DNA of 64,000 nucleotides from positions 22,853,456 through 22,917,455 of the forward strand of contig CM049318.1 in NCBI GenBank assembly GCA_026874595.1. Direction: 5' to 3'. The position numbers and the translations under genes were made by a program. The notes under the pieces were generated by a model, which saw only the letters and a list, made by a program, of their open reading frames with translations, had not been told where the DNA came from and searched no databases. Source of the DNA: Sipunculus nudus. Its lineage: Eukaryota; Annelida; Sipuncula; Golfingiida; Sipunculidae. Numbering within the stretch: the first letter of the stretch is position 1; each line of letters begins with the position of its first letter. This document shows positions 34,931 through 48,864 of this stretch, piece after piece.

Positions 34931-35151
34931 TTAAATTTCCTTTCCTGCCCAGTAGCTTCGATCCGTTGCTTCGTCTGTGTATTTATCGATGAGTGATTTG
35001 AGTTTTTGCCAGTCTACTAAAATATGCCAAGGGTCAAGGACGCCGTACCCCTCTCCAGGCAGATACTCCCAGGGGTGGCTACACATGTCAATCAAAACAC
35101 GTCGCATCACTGAGGTTTTCTTTAATTGTCTGTACACAGCTTCATCAATCC
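34931..35151 (-). CDS. Receptor exon 13: module 2 tail and stop
   Basis: GIDEAVYRQLKKTSVMRRVL, then IDMCSHPWEY and VLDPWHILVD, ending in YWAGKEI and TAA. Same tail type as exon 10. Confidence 0.85.
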
Positions 35152-38100
35152 CTGAAATAAATAAAAAAAAAACTATTTATGAATATTCATATATATCTTT
35201 GTCAATCTGTCGTTATTTGATATTATCAGTGTGATCCGTACTCTTGTACGTAACTGGCCCTGACATGGTTTAAGTGGTTATAAAACTAAGCCTCAGCTTT
35301 AATCTTACTTATGCCCGGTTTTTAAATAATATAATGAGATCACTTTTAATATATTAATGTGTTATAAATATTTATTAGAAACAACTTGTTCCAAGTGTTT
35401 TGATATACTTCCGACTGATCACTCAAACGTAAATACGAAGGGATCATATAACAATATGCAAAGGAATATATATTGTCCTGAGTCCTGGAAGTCATTTACA
35501 TTAATGTACTAGTCCAAGTATGTTCATAGTACCATTAAACCTGTAACGGGCTGAATAATGTGGATGGTGCAATATAAAATAAAATTAATTCTGGCCTTCC
35601 ATGTAAAAAAAAATCTTTACTGCATACCCATAATGTTTCTTAACTGCATTTGACATCAAAATAATCGATGTATGATATTAGGAAATAATTTAACCTAAAA
35701 CAAGATATCGAGCTCATTGTTTACATATATACAAACTAATAGAAAATCAGTTAAACTTTAACTTCCTAAAGAGAGGGTCAAGGCTGGTGATATAATCGGC
35801 GTCACGTGACCTCTACTTCTCAATAGCTCTGCCCACGGAGGCACCAGGTATTCCATGATCATATGATCATAAAATTCAAGTTGGGCTAGCATTATATGTT
35901 TTAATCCTTGTATAAGATGCTAAAAAGGTTAATCCTCCATCAAAACGATCAAACTAGAGCGCCCTCCGCTGTTTCAGACAAAAAACAACTTGTAGTTTGT
36001 TGCATGCTGCAACTTTTGTGAAACATTTCATTTCGTTTTCAAGTCTGTCCTTGCACTGTCTCAACATTATAGTTTGATCAAGCGAAGAACTGGTGACAAT
36101 GCACGTATTTGTGAACTTACGCAGATGGCGCTCCAGTTAGATCGTTGATCTTAATAATAACCATATCTAAAGAATAAGAGAACCTTGTGTACGGAACTCC
36201 TGGTAACTTACCATGTGCCTTTGCCAACATAAGAACGAACGCTGTAATAAGAGCGGCATACCAAGGGCCGTAATCCTCAATAGACTGGTCCTCCTCATCA
36301 TCATTTTTCTTTACGGGCACCTCAATGGGCGCCACAAAATCCAACCTCCCACCCGCGGCCATGTAAGGCGCTTCGTCAAGATCGGGCGAAACCACGCCCA
36401 CTCCTATGACGTCAGAGCTCGGGAAGGTGTGACCGGGATTGTCAGGATCATAAAACGCACTAGTTAAGACAACAGAGTTCTTCTTTATTTTGTTAAGAAT
36501 TTCGTGCACCCGACTGGTTGCCAATGGCTGCGCCATATTATCTGTCTGTATCACAATATCCTGGTTTTTATTGGCCACCTGCTCTATGGCTTCCCTGTAT
36601 TCGTCGTGATCTCGGTCGTAATCATCCCATTCGTAGGTAGTTCTTGACTCCTGTATGTATTTTAAGAAATGTTTAGGAGTGTCTCGCAAGTTAACCCCGA
36701 GGACTTTAGCCCAGAACGGCACCAACCATTGTGACCACGTAGATCCCGCCACGATTCTGCTCCCCTCTATCGGGATACCGAATAACCGCGCGTAGAAATG
36801 CATTTTTTCATCAGTTCCAAGCATGACCAACTTGATCATCTTTGCTTTTCCTTTGAGCAATTCTTGTACTTTCGCAAAGTTTGCAGTCCTGCCACTTTTC
36901 ATTACCCCTTGAGCTGTTGACTGAAAAAGCAAGATGGTATATAGTACTATTTACTATCATGCAAATTATTTCTCCTAGCCGTTATTTTACATTGCCAGGG
37001 TAACAGACACAATGCACGCTTCAAAATTACGCAAATACACTTAACATTTTAAAGGATTTTTGTTTTGCGCTGAAACTAAATTTTGCATAGTTGCCTTTTC
37101 CTGTTCTTCCTGTTTTACTCGTTAATTTTACGCTATATTCAGTGTTAAGATAAATATGTTTGTAATTTTGAAGCTGAACGTATGCATTGTATGGATAATG
37201 CATGCTTTTACAAAACAGGGGCAATACAGAGTCAGCAAAAAAAAAAACATGCTTACCTCAGAGTATCGTCTGCTATTCTCACGAATCAAGCAAGACCTTT
37301 CATCCATATTTACACTGTAAGAAATATAAATTTAACATTTTATTATCAGATTAATATTGAGCGTCTACATAAGGATTTAGGAAAAGAAGGGGTCAAAATT
37401 AAAAGTACTTATGACAAAACCTAAAATTCTGGAAGAGGCTGCCAAAATTGGTCTAAAACCCTTTAAATAGGGTTATGGCGGTCGTAAAAAAAAGAGGGGG
37501 GGGGGGGGGGGGGGGGTCCGGACCCACTGGATACCTACTGGGTCCGCTTTTTGACATATGTAATGTCAAACCAGTGTTGTACCCCTTATTTCATTGAGCT
37601 TTGTGGTGACATTTCTGTTAAAAACCGAAAGTTCAAGGATTAGCTGTATATAAATTCGACAGTCAAAACACATTTTGTGTACCTAAGGCTAAACAAATAA
37701 CATATACCGGTAACACGGTATGACAGCTATTTAACAGGTTCTAGAAATTGCATAGAATTGATAGCCCTTTTTACTTTGAGTGTCTTTTCCTAATACTTTG
37801 CATTATTAAATTTGCCTGATTGGCAAGTCAAATTATACATTATTTTCTGTTGTAAACTTTTTTTTTTATCTTGTTCGTATGCCGGTATAGCATTACATAT
37901 ATAACTTACAGTTTGTATTAAAATGCCCCCGTTTTACACGCAATATAAAATTTTAATGCGGGATTTGCTTGCCTTTACCTTTGACTTAGGTGGTCTTCCG
38001 TTAGCTTTCTGATTTTATCAGGGTCTGCTGGTATTTCTTTTAGTCTCAGATGACCAAAGCCATCTGTCACGTGATGTTCATTTGGTGACGTGCAAAGGTC

Positions 38101-41100
38101 AATCAGTACTCTTCTCATGACATGAGACGACTTTAAAGAATCTAAGGCAATCCCATCTGTAATAAGTCAAAGAAAGTATTCCAGATGACACACACAGTGA
38201 CCCGAGCACTAGAAATAAGGTAATAGGCAAAATTAAGTGAATACATCTATGTTACATGAACAGTAGGGCTAAGTGTATCCTTTATATTGTTTTCTCTCTT
38301 CCTCTCCTTCCGTCTCTCTCAAATGATTTCGGGGTGTAAAACACTTCATAATGGAAAAAAAAATCTAAGGTCGCCATCTGTATTCCATTGCAAAGTTCAA
38401 TCATATCTAAAGATTATAAAGACTTTTTTTCAGATTTTTTTATGGAATCAACTGACCTACAAAGTTTGCTCCTAGCAAGATGGCCGCGGCGGCTGCCATG
38501 GCGCCAGCTCCCGCCAGTTGGTTAGAATCATATTCCTCCTCGTTCTCTATGGTGTTATCCAACATGAGATCTTCAAGCTGTAAGACAAAGTCCAACAGAC
38601 CTCCACAGGCTGTTCCGGGGTCTGTGTCGGCGTGGATGCTCCCAGAACCAACCGCTATCGAGGACTGAGCCAAACGTGCCATGTCGTAAAACGGTGACGG
38701 CACGGTTGCTGTGGTGATTACGACACATTTTGCCATCAAACGATGCAACTTTTCCTCAAAATCTACGTAATCATCAACAGGCTGCATGACTTGTACAGGA
38801 AGATACACTACGCTGACGTCACTTTCCAGGAAATAATCCAAAGCTTTCTCCAAAACCGGCTCACCAATCACCTCCCCTGGAACCACAACGTGTTCAATAG
38901 CGACGGTTTTGATTATCTTCCCCGTTGCATTTTGTATATTCATGATTGTATTAGTAAGTTGTTTTGAGAGGAACTCTATGATGAGTTTGGACCATTTACA
39001 ATCCGTTTCCAGTGCCCCGGCTGCCAGCATATTGTTCTGAATAACCTTGATCTTCTTATAGGGCAGTTTCTCTGTGACACACGGTGGAGCAAGGAAGGCA
39101 ATGTTGGCCTTGGCTGCTCCTACATTCATCAGCGGAAGCGTATCTTCAACTACGTTCAGATTTCTGTAACAGCAGTGATAAAAGATAAAATTACAAATGA
39201 ATTATTTTTATTGGGTTATATATATACAATTTGACTATATTGTAAATATGGAACGTTCACTTTACATTTATAATATCAATAGTAATAAATTATAACTTGA
39301 CGTTTCATATGTGCCTGGTAAGGAAATTATAACTTTTTTCAGTTTGACTTAAAACTGCTTTTCTATATTGTTCAATAAAACTTTACAAAATGGATCGTAT
39401 TTTATCATGTAAAAGTCGGCGTAAAACTTAAAAGGTATTCCTAAGAGTACTGACAACGTTAAGCCATATGATCTGTTCATTGATCCTTGCTTAGACGACC
39501 ACCTCGAACATGTGGCAACTTTATTGAGGTCCTGTTAGTGGTCGTTAATCTCAGTTTTAACTGAACATAAAATAAACTATAACTTACCTTTTCTGCGTGG
39601 CCGCCCTTCGGCGACGTACAATAACTCCAGCGATGACAACTACAATGACAGCAATAGCGCCAACAGCGAGTGCCACCTGGAACCCGATCGTCTGGTGAAA
39701 CGGCGTCCCTAATACGATAAGACAACAGTCTATCAAAGTATGTGTTCCACATTAAACAGTTAGAATGTAGTTATAAAGAACATTAAAATGAAACGCATCT
39801 CATTTTGTTGGTTCTCAGGCTAACCTTGTAATATGTGCAGAATAATCCTGTCATAGATGAAATATTACATGATTTTCTATAAAGTGTAGCAAGGGCCTTC
39901 AATCAGAAGAAAATGTGATAATTCCAGGAAGCTCATGACAACATTTTGGCTGGTCAAATAGGCACTTGGTGCGTCCCAAACATGGGGGGGGGGGGGTGAC
40001 CAATGTCGAAACTAAAGGTGTTGTGTCTACATGATTTCTTTCTTATTTTACATTATGTTATCAGATATGATCAATATGTCATTATATAATTATTTAATCC
40101 GAGTGAAAACTAAGGGTTTGTTGTCAGCACAGTGTTTACACAAATAACTAGTATCTGACTCTGCTATTTGTACTCATATAGTTCCATCTTGCATATAAAA
40201 GATACAGCAAGTCTCTCTGACTAAGTAAAATGAACACAGAGACATAATCCTTTAATATTTAGGAACAAAACATTAAATCAAAATGGTTCCATATATCTTT
40301 GCCGGCTGTATTACAAACTATGTATTTTAATTGCTTTGCTTGCAGACACGCTGGCATATTCCCCTGGCAATTTACAGACGTGTATTATCTATTAATGGAC
40401 TATATATTTATTTTATTACTGATAGCTATATAGCGTGCTCGGGATTAATTAGCCGGATGAAACCGAAAGTGTAATTACCTTCCTTTCCGTCTTTTCCCGG
40501 GTCGGGCTCATCAACTGGACCTGGAAAATGTACATTTACCACTTGATAATTCAATATTCATTGCCAACATGTATTGTCTACCAAAGGCAGCTTTGAAAAT
40601 ATTAAATAATATCCGCCCATACAGGTCGGATCTGTATAATCTATATATGAATATCTGTTTAAATCGTAGTTTTTTAAGAAACACAAATGCAAACGGGGGG
40701 GGGGGGGGGGGTGAGTGGTGGGGGTATAGTTATACCTTCTCGTCTCCATACTATCAAGCCTGTTGTAACTGCGCTTTTAGAGACCTTTATTCGTTGAGCC
40801 GCTTTGGCGTCTATTTTGTAATAAAGACCAAAGCAAGTAGGCCAATCAAATGACTGTCGAACGTCTTGACCGAACGTTTTAGAACAAACGTTCAGCAACG
40901 AGAATGTGACCACTAGAATACAGCCATATAAACCTCTCCCCTTTCCGGTCCATGTGTATTTATTCCGGAGGCGTAGGAACAGTGCATTATTAAGATTTGA
41001 TTCATCGGTTTTGATTGACAGTTGTAATTACGGCACGAACACTTGCAGGCTTGATCAATCAAGGTTCGTGAAAGCATAGCTGCCACAGACTTGAACGTAT

Positions 41101-44100
41101 ATGAAGAATCACCGTCATCTTCAGTCCATAAGGAAGATTCTTTAGTGTAAGTTTAATTATGTTAGATTTTATAGTGTAAGGTTAATTATGTTAGATTTTA
41201 TAGTGTAAGGTTAATTATGTTATGATGAGCCAGTTTGTATCTCATTAAAATTGATTATTACATTAACTTGATTAAATATCGTATTAATTTCACAAGATAT
41301 TTGTTAAATTATATACTAGTTCGCATAAAATACAATGGAATTACTTGAAATATATGGGACAGTGTGTAATTATATTCGTATATCCGAAGATCGTAGAATC
41401 CTGAGACGGACTTACCTGCAGCGAAGGATACTGGTCCCTTTGCGTCACCTGCGATCACATAGAAAACATAGTTGAGTTGCTACACTTTGAATAAAACATA
41501 GAAAAAAAAACATATTTCTCACTAAAAACATAAGAACCTGTTAAATAGACAGAGAAAACATGTTAAGGAACTTCAGATTGTGGGGAAATTACGTTGCATT
41601 GCCTAACATATCGGAATAAAGAAAAAAATGTTGCATGCTTCTGAGCTCGTTCAATTATCTGTTGAAAATTTAAAGTGTCGTTTTTCGATGTATTCGCAGT
41701 CCACTTTTAGAATTATTTGAAATTATTAAATCAAACCCTCCCGAACTGCAAACATAATTCACCCTAATTAGCAATAACATATCTTATGGACCACTGGTCA
41801 CCTGAATATAACCTAAGAATTCTGTGAATCTGGGACAACCGTTCAGTGATTCTACATAACCTAATTTGCGGAGTAATTAAATGATTCGTCTTGGAGCTGC
41901 TACATGAAATCCTAGATGATAAATAGAATTATTTTTTTTGTAATTTTAGTATAAAATAATATAAGGATAAAGGAATGTACGGATTTTGATAAAATTTTGT
42001 CCCAGGTTAAGGTAACAGCCATGGAACAATAAGTTGGGGTTTTGAGTTAACCTGGACCATCCAAAAAAAATTTCATTCCAAGGATCATATAATATTTTCA
42101 CATACGGCTTTTCTTTGTCCGAGTCGAGAGCATCATCCATTAGTGGACGTCAACAGGGTCTTTGTTCTAGAGATAACATGTGCTGGAGTTTTTTAGCTGG
42201 GACAAAATTGTGTACTTGGGAACCTGGCGTGGCGTCAATATATAGGAGAGCTCTAATTACAAACCTAGGGTGTTTTTTTATTATTTTTGTGCGTGCATTT
42301 ATTTATCATAAATTATGAGCTGCCGAATTATCTATGATAATGTATTAAACATGCCTTTTTCTGAGGACCCTTTTTTTATTTTTCTCTGGTCTTCCTTGGT
42401 TGTTTCCCGTCCCTTTTCACAAAATCATAGTTATGAAAACGGGGATTCAACTGAACCATCTGTTTATTCATTTTACAATTTCTTTATTATGCTTCTACTC
42501 ACTTTTCTGACAGATGACACCACGAGTGTCCTCACACCGGGTGGCCTTCCACCTGATCCCATCTGTGTGCAGGTGGGCAGCCGAGCAGTCGGGTCCTGCA
42601 GATGGTTCACCGGGAAACCACTGATCCTTTGTCACTGTGCGCGGTTCTAGAAGAATAAAATTATGAAATATAAGAATATAACCGACTTCTCCGGTCTAGA
42701 GGTAGAGCGAAAGGCTCTGTATGCTTAATGGGGTGACTGTACCAATCTATCGTATTTCAATAATAAACGAGTGCGCCTCCCGGGAGTTCCTCGGTGTTAA
42801 ACACCCAGGACCCGCAGGTGTCTGGTTGACACAAGGGCAATCATGTGTTTCCGCACTGGCACGAAGTCTTCAACACGCATTCTGCTGATGGATATAGTAG
42901 CTGGTTAAAACGGCAGTTATAAATGGAGGCAGCTACCCCCTCAAGCATATATTTAACAAAAATATATATTAACAGATGCTCTAGACTAATTATTCCATTC
43001 GTTGGTACTTTACCTTGTCCTGCATTTCACGTCTGTATTACATTAACTGTAAACAGTCTGCTGTGCTTTTTGTCTAACATGTTCGGTTTATACGTGACTG
43101 AGTATAATGCGACAGCTTTAGTAAGTTCCGAAAAAAGAGTAGCATATACCTTGTACTAGTATAACGTAAGTTTACTTTAAAACTTGAAGAAACCTTGTAA
43201 TGCGGAATACATTGAAACCTATGTAATAAGACCACCTGGATACTGGCCACGAGCGTTCTTAATTTACAGGAAATCTGACTAAATAGGTCAGTTTTAACCA
43301 GTGTGAAGGCCTTCGCTTTACTAAAGGGCGGTCTTAACAAAAAAGTTGTCTTATTGGAGGAGTGGTCTTTCAAGAAGGTTCCGCTTTATCGTTTTAATTT
43401 AAGTACCATAAGGTGCCCAGGAATGACTTCACATTTTGTAAGTAAAACCTGTTTGACACTCAGTAGGCAGATCATTTGTATAAATATTAATCCAGCAGAG
43501 TTACATATTCCTCACGAACTTTACTTACTATTTCCATTGTGCACCCACTGTTCTTTTACGAGGCCGACCCAGTAGTACCGGCAGGGGGCGCTAGTCAGGT
43601 TTGTCCCTCCAAACGCATTAACCTTCTCGTCACTGTCCAGCACAGCTAGACTTGCTCCCTGCTTCCGGCATATCTCCCGAGCGGGGAACAAGTCGCCCAC
43701 AGCGCAAGTCAAGGAGTAGGTTGTCTCTTCTACGGTGAAACATGGCGACTGACCAGCAGTATCGGGACACTTCATTGTACCTGTTGATAAAAATATAGGA
43801 TGTGCCAATGTCTGTTAGCCTCCATTTATTATGTACTGTTTCATTTTCTTACCACTTTAAATCCAGATATTCCAGGCTTTGTTGAAAGTATCATTAGTTC
43901 CCCGTGAAAGATAATGTAGTGGTTCATGTTGATAGATACAGACTGTGTACTGGGGCTGTATATATAACGATACTATATCTAACGATACAATATGTCTCTC
44001 GATATTTTAACGCCGATTCGAGACACCAACCGATACATTCATACAAATACCGTAATATTAAAGTTAAGATTCAGGTCGTGCATACAGAAAGATATATATA

Positions 44101-44761
44101 CCTCTTCTACTACAATTTATTTCTGAAACCACAAAAATCATTTCGAATTAATAAGTAAAACCTTAAGCAGAGACACACATACATTAATAAATGATCACTC
44201 TGTACTGATGCATGTATTGTTCGCCTTGCCGTTGCCGCTTCAGTTATTATTTATAATGTACCTCGGTAATCAAAGTTATAGGATATACATGGCCGAAAAA
44301 CGAGAAATATATTGGTGCTTGGTCTTTGATGTCCTTTCTTAATAATTTCTCATTGTGATTAAATATCAGTCACACAGGAGCAATATTGACGCTTCTTAGC
44401 ATTCCCATGCAATAAGTTATCTCATGCAATACGTTAGGTGCAGATAACCTGTATATTGTAACCCTAGGGATCAGATTATTATAGCCGCACGGCACGGATG
44501 CGGATAATAAATATGTGGCTATTAAACCTAGATAGATTATCAGTATTGAGCGCAGATTGAGATGTACCAGCGATTAAACGGAAGGTGGGCTGACTTTCTG
44601 TAGCCATGTACTCTTTCGTAGGCTCAAAGCCACATGTACAGTGTACACAGAGTACCAACAGTACAAACAAGAGTCAAGATAAAAGATGGGGGGGAACGTT
44701 GGCCTACTGTTCACCAAGTAGAGGTTTTGGAGATTTGAGCGATCCTAATTAAAGAATAAAA

Positions 44762-44796
<35 letters not shown>

Positions 44797-47700
44797 CATA
44801 TATATATATATGTATATACTCATATATTATAATAATAATGTTGAATATAATAGAGTCAGCAGTATCTCCTTTACAGACAATTAATAATCTACTTGTGTAT
44901 ATAATTATTAATCTCCTTGTATCATCCTATCAAGCTACGAAACACCGACCACCCCCTCCCCTACCCTCTAAAGGCACCTTCACATAGGGCTGCCACCTTT
45001 GTGCCACCTATGAGCGACCGAAAAATATGACCGGGTCGCTGAATGGTCGCCTAACGCAGAAAATCCTGTTTCTGTGTAACTGCTCGTTAACCGTTTCAGC
45101 GATACTTGTGCCTCCCCCGAACCTCCTAAAACGCGGCATTAGGTCATTTTTATGCCTGCCTTCCCTCTGCTTCCCAACAGCCACAACAATGCTTGTGCCT
45201 CCCCTCTGCCTCCTTTGAGCTACCTTTGAGAAATCCTCGGCGACCTTTGTGCGATTGTCTTGAACATGTTCAAAAATCCATGGCGTCCATGGCGATGTCT
45301 GAAACTCCTGTGTACCACCTTTGTACGACCTTGGCAACCATTCTGCCTTCTTTGAGCCTCCTACTACGACCTAGTAAACTTTGTGGTTGCACACGGGAGG
45401 TAAAAGGTCGTTATTTTGTGTAAAGGCCCCTTAAATGTTTCACTGACATATGAGGGATATAAGCTGTCCCTCTTGATTTGCCTGTGTAATTAAACACAAT
45501 TAAACGGAGATACAATATTTTTATCGGGAAAATGTGTTTAACCATGATAAGCATATATGTCTCGGATGTTCCAAGCGTCATAAAAGAATGTCAATCTGGC
45601 ATGCACCCAAGCACTTGTTTCTTGTGCATCAACAAGATTACACCATTTTTTTTTGTGATCAGATAACATATTTTGAATTATCTGCATGATTATGCCTTTA
45701 CATCTTGTCTGTCTGTTTGTATCCTGTGTACAATAAGTGAAACAAGAATAAACATGTTAAATTCAGACCAGTCTCAATGCTTAGAAAAGCGATTCAAATA
45801 TTGGAGCAGATCCGAACCCAAGATTTTATTATTTAGATACCTAAGTTACGTTAGAATTATACCAACCACTTATACTCACACCGAGGAGAGAGAGTGGGTA
45901 ATTCTTAGAGAGGCACCGTCAGGTAATGAAACCTTCGTAGGTCTTTGAATTTCTAAATCTATGGCATAAACGATGGTGGTGCCATTGTACTTTTGTCACG
46001 CAACTGTTTGTAGCCACACCATGATCTTGGGCTGTCGGATTCGATCCCAGTGTGTCCTTAGGGGGTTATTTTCCATATTTCCCCATAAATCCTGAGATTT
46101 TCCCTTTTATTTCTGTGCGCCACCCATCAAGAACTACGTGAACTGCATAAGAACGATTTATATACTATTTCAGTAGAAGTAAAAAGAACAAAATAACAAA
46201 AAAATCGTCGATGTTGTTTGTTGAGGTATGAACTGCAGTTACCTGGATGCTGGCATACGACACCTCGAGGTTCCTCTGCTCCACAAGGGAGGGCGTGGAT
46301 TGTCAGGTTGGTTGATATGGCTCCCCCACAAGCTTCGCTGTCCGCGCTCACAGGTCTAGTAGCTAGGCATAACAAAATGACAATAGGGTTTACAAGAACT
46401 CTTTTAAATGAGACTTATAAGTGCACTTTCTTAAAGCCTATACCTTGTATAAAAGCATCATGATTTAGTATGAATACCATTTGGTGACTAGTATTTATGA
46501 AATTCTTCGATTTATGATATTTCCCTTTATACATGTCGATGTTGTATGAGTCTTACTTTCATATTGTAAATACGTTCATAAAATTTCATTTAATTTTATT
46601 TAAAACACGCTTTACTTTTGCTTTGGAAACATACATGAGTATTTCCTCATGGGACTGATTTTGAACGTTTATACAATTTACCTTTAAAGTATACAATAGT
46701 ATATATGAACTAACTTTACCATACGTTTAACAGCTATATTTCAATGTACATATACTGAAAAACAATCCCATAGGATAGCCATAGAAAACCCCGTTAAGGC
46801 GTACAGAATAGCCTGACCAAAATAAAACCGAAGTCACCACACAGCTTGGCCATATAAATACCTAACTGATTATAGCTTTTACAGAGTAATACCTAAGTAC
46901 GTATAGCCTTTCAAGAATAATACCCAAGTAAATATAACCTGGGGGATGTAATTATAGCCTGTCCAGAATAATACTCAAGTAACTATTACCTGGACAGTTG
47001 TAATTTTAGCGTGTCCAGAATAATACCCAAGTAACTATAACCTGGGCAAATGTAATTGTTGACAGCCCAAGTAACTATATCCTGGGCAGATGTAATTGTA
47101 CCCTGTCCAGAATAATACTCATGTCACCATAACACAGGCAGATATAATTGTGGCCTGTCCGGAATAATTCTCAGTAACTATAACCTGGACAGATGTAACT
47201 GTAACCTGTCCAGAATAATACCCAAGTCACTATAACATAGGCAGATATAATTGTGGCCTGTCCAGAATAATACTTAAGTCACTATAACATAAGCAGATAT
47301 AATTGTAACCTGTCCGGAATAATACCCAAGTAACAATAACATAGGCAGATGTAATTGTAGCCTGACCTGTGGTATTTAAACTCTTTATAAACATCATTAA
47401 GGCTTTGACCTACTGGCTGCTCCATTCCTCCAGGCCCACTCTTTCAAACTCTGTCTTTGAAGACTCATCCATGTGGACTTCACGTTATTTTCCCGCATGT
47501 ACTCCGCCAGGGCGTCGCCATCTGTCTCGTCGTTAGGAAGATGATGTTCCGGTCCCAGGTGCTTGCAATATTCTGTCGCCGCTTGGTATGTCTTATCTTC
47601 TGAACCATAGCGGACTACAGCTCCCGCTGTACATATACAAGTTAAAGTTCAACATTTTACAAACTTTTGAAACATGTAATAAGTAATAATGAAGGTTTTG

Positions 47701-48045
47701 CAAAGAATGTTCCTGAAAGGAAGCTACGAGAGCATAATTGACTTAAGAGCCCGTTGGGAGAAACAGTGATATTTTACTATTTAGCTATCTATTTACTTAG
47801 CAAAAACTTTGAGCTTTACTAACACTGAGCTAACAACAACAACACACACACACACACATATTAAATGTGTGTGTGTCCTAAGTGGGAGTGAACCACCTTA
47901 AAAAGTAATCAGTGTAACTTTAATGGGCCTGTAATAAGACAATGACAACTCATGATGAAATAATTGTTTTAAATTATGGTTTTCTAATATACCACACAAG
48001 CTAGTTGTACCGGAATCTATAAAGGATGTTCTAGATTCCCAACCG

Positions 48046-48102
<57 letters not shown>

Positions 48103-48816
48103 AATCGAAAACCTGGTCGAATATCAGTTTGCGATTAAAGGGACATAATCAGGAGCAATATTATACCTATTCTTTTACATTATCAGTTCAGTTTTGCTTT
48201 ATACAAAAGTTTACCAGCAATATCATCCCAGTACACAGTATCAGTAACTGTTTAACACCTTGTTATGGCGATGCGTGTTTAAAAACACAGTCCACGTGTG
48301 TTTGTTTACCATAACAAGGCCGCTTGACCGAAGGTCCGATTATGAGCCGAAACACACGAAGTTTCAGCCAGCGGGAACATGTAAAACATTTGGGGCAAAG
48401 TCAGTCAGGGCATCTCGTGATTGGCAGGTGTTGTGGCTCAGCGATGCACAGATTCACACGCGCTACGTTTATGTTGAAACCTTTGATCGCGCCCGGTCCA
48501 CTGCGTTTTACACTCGTTGACAGGAGTAAGCAAACGGTTCCAGAGCAATGTTTTGACAGGTAAATATTTACTTTAGAGGAAAGAAGCTATTTTTTGTGTT
48601 AATTCAACATGCTTTATAGGTGATTGGGTTCCTTTAATATTTTGTGTGCAAATGCTGTAAGCAAATATGTGTATGTTTGTGTGTGTATGCATGAGAGTGA
48701 GTGAAAGAGAGAGAGAGTATATAATCTTGAAACTGTTCGAACCAAAATAACACTAGTTTGCAATTAATATTGGTGTACAAATGCTGTCAGCAAAGTGTTT
48801 CCATGTTAAGACAAGA

Positions 48817-48864
<48 letters not shown>

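Noticed and set aside
36117-36211. C-terminal extension of module 2 by reading through to the next stop
   Set aside because: A consensus donor GTAAGT at the phase shared with the paralogue and a well-supported next exon (tail) make splicing far more likely.
38440-38456. Module 1 ending at the in-frame stop at 38440
   Set aside because: The donor G|GTCAGT joins the tail exon 37979-38156 in frame, and that exon continues in frame to module 2.
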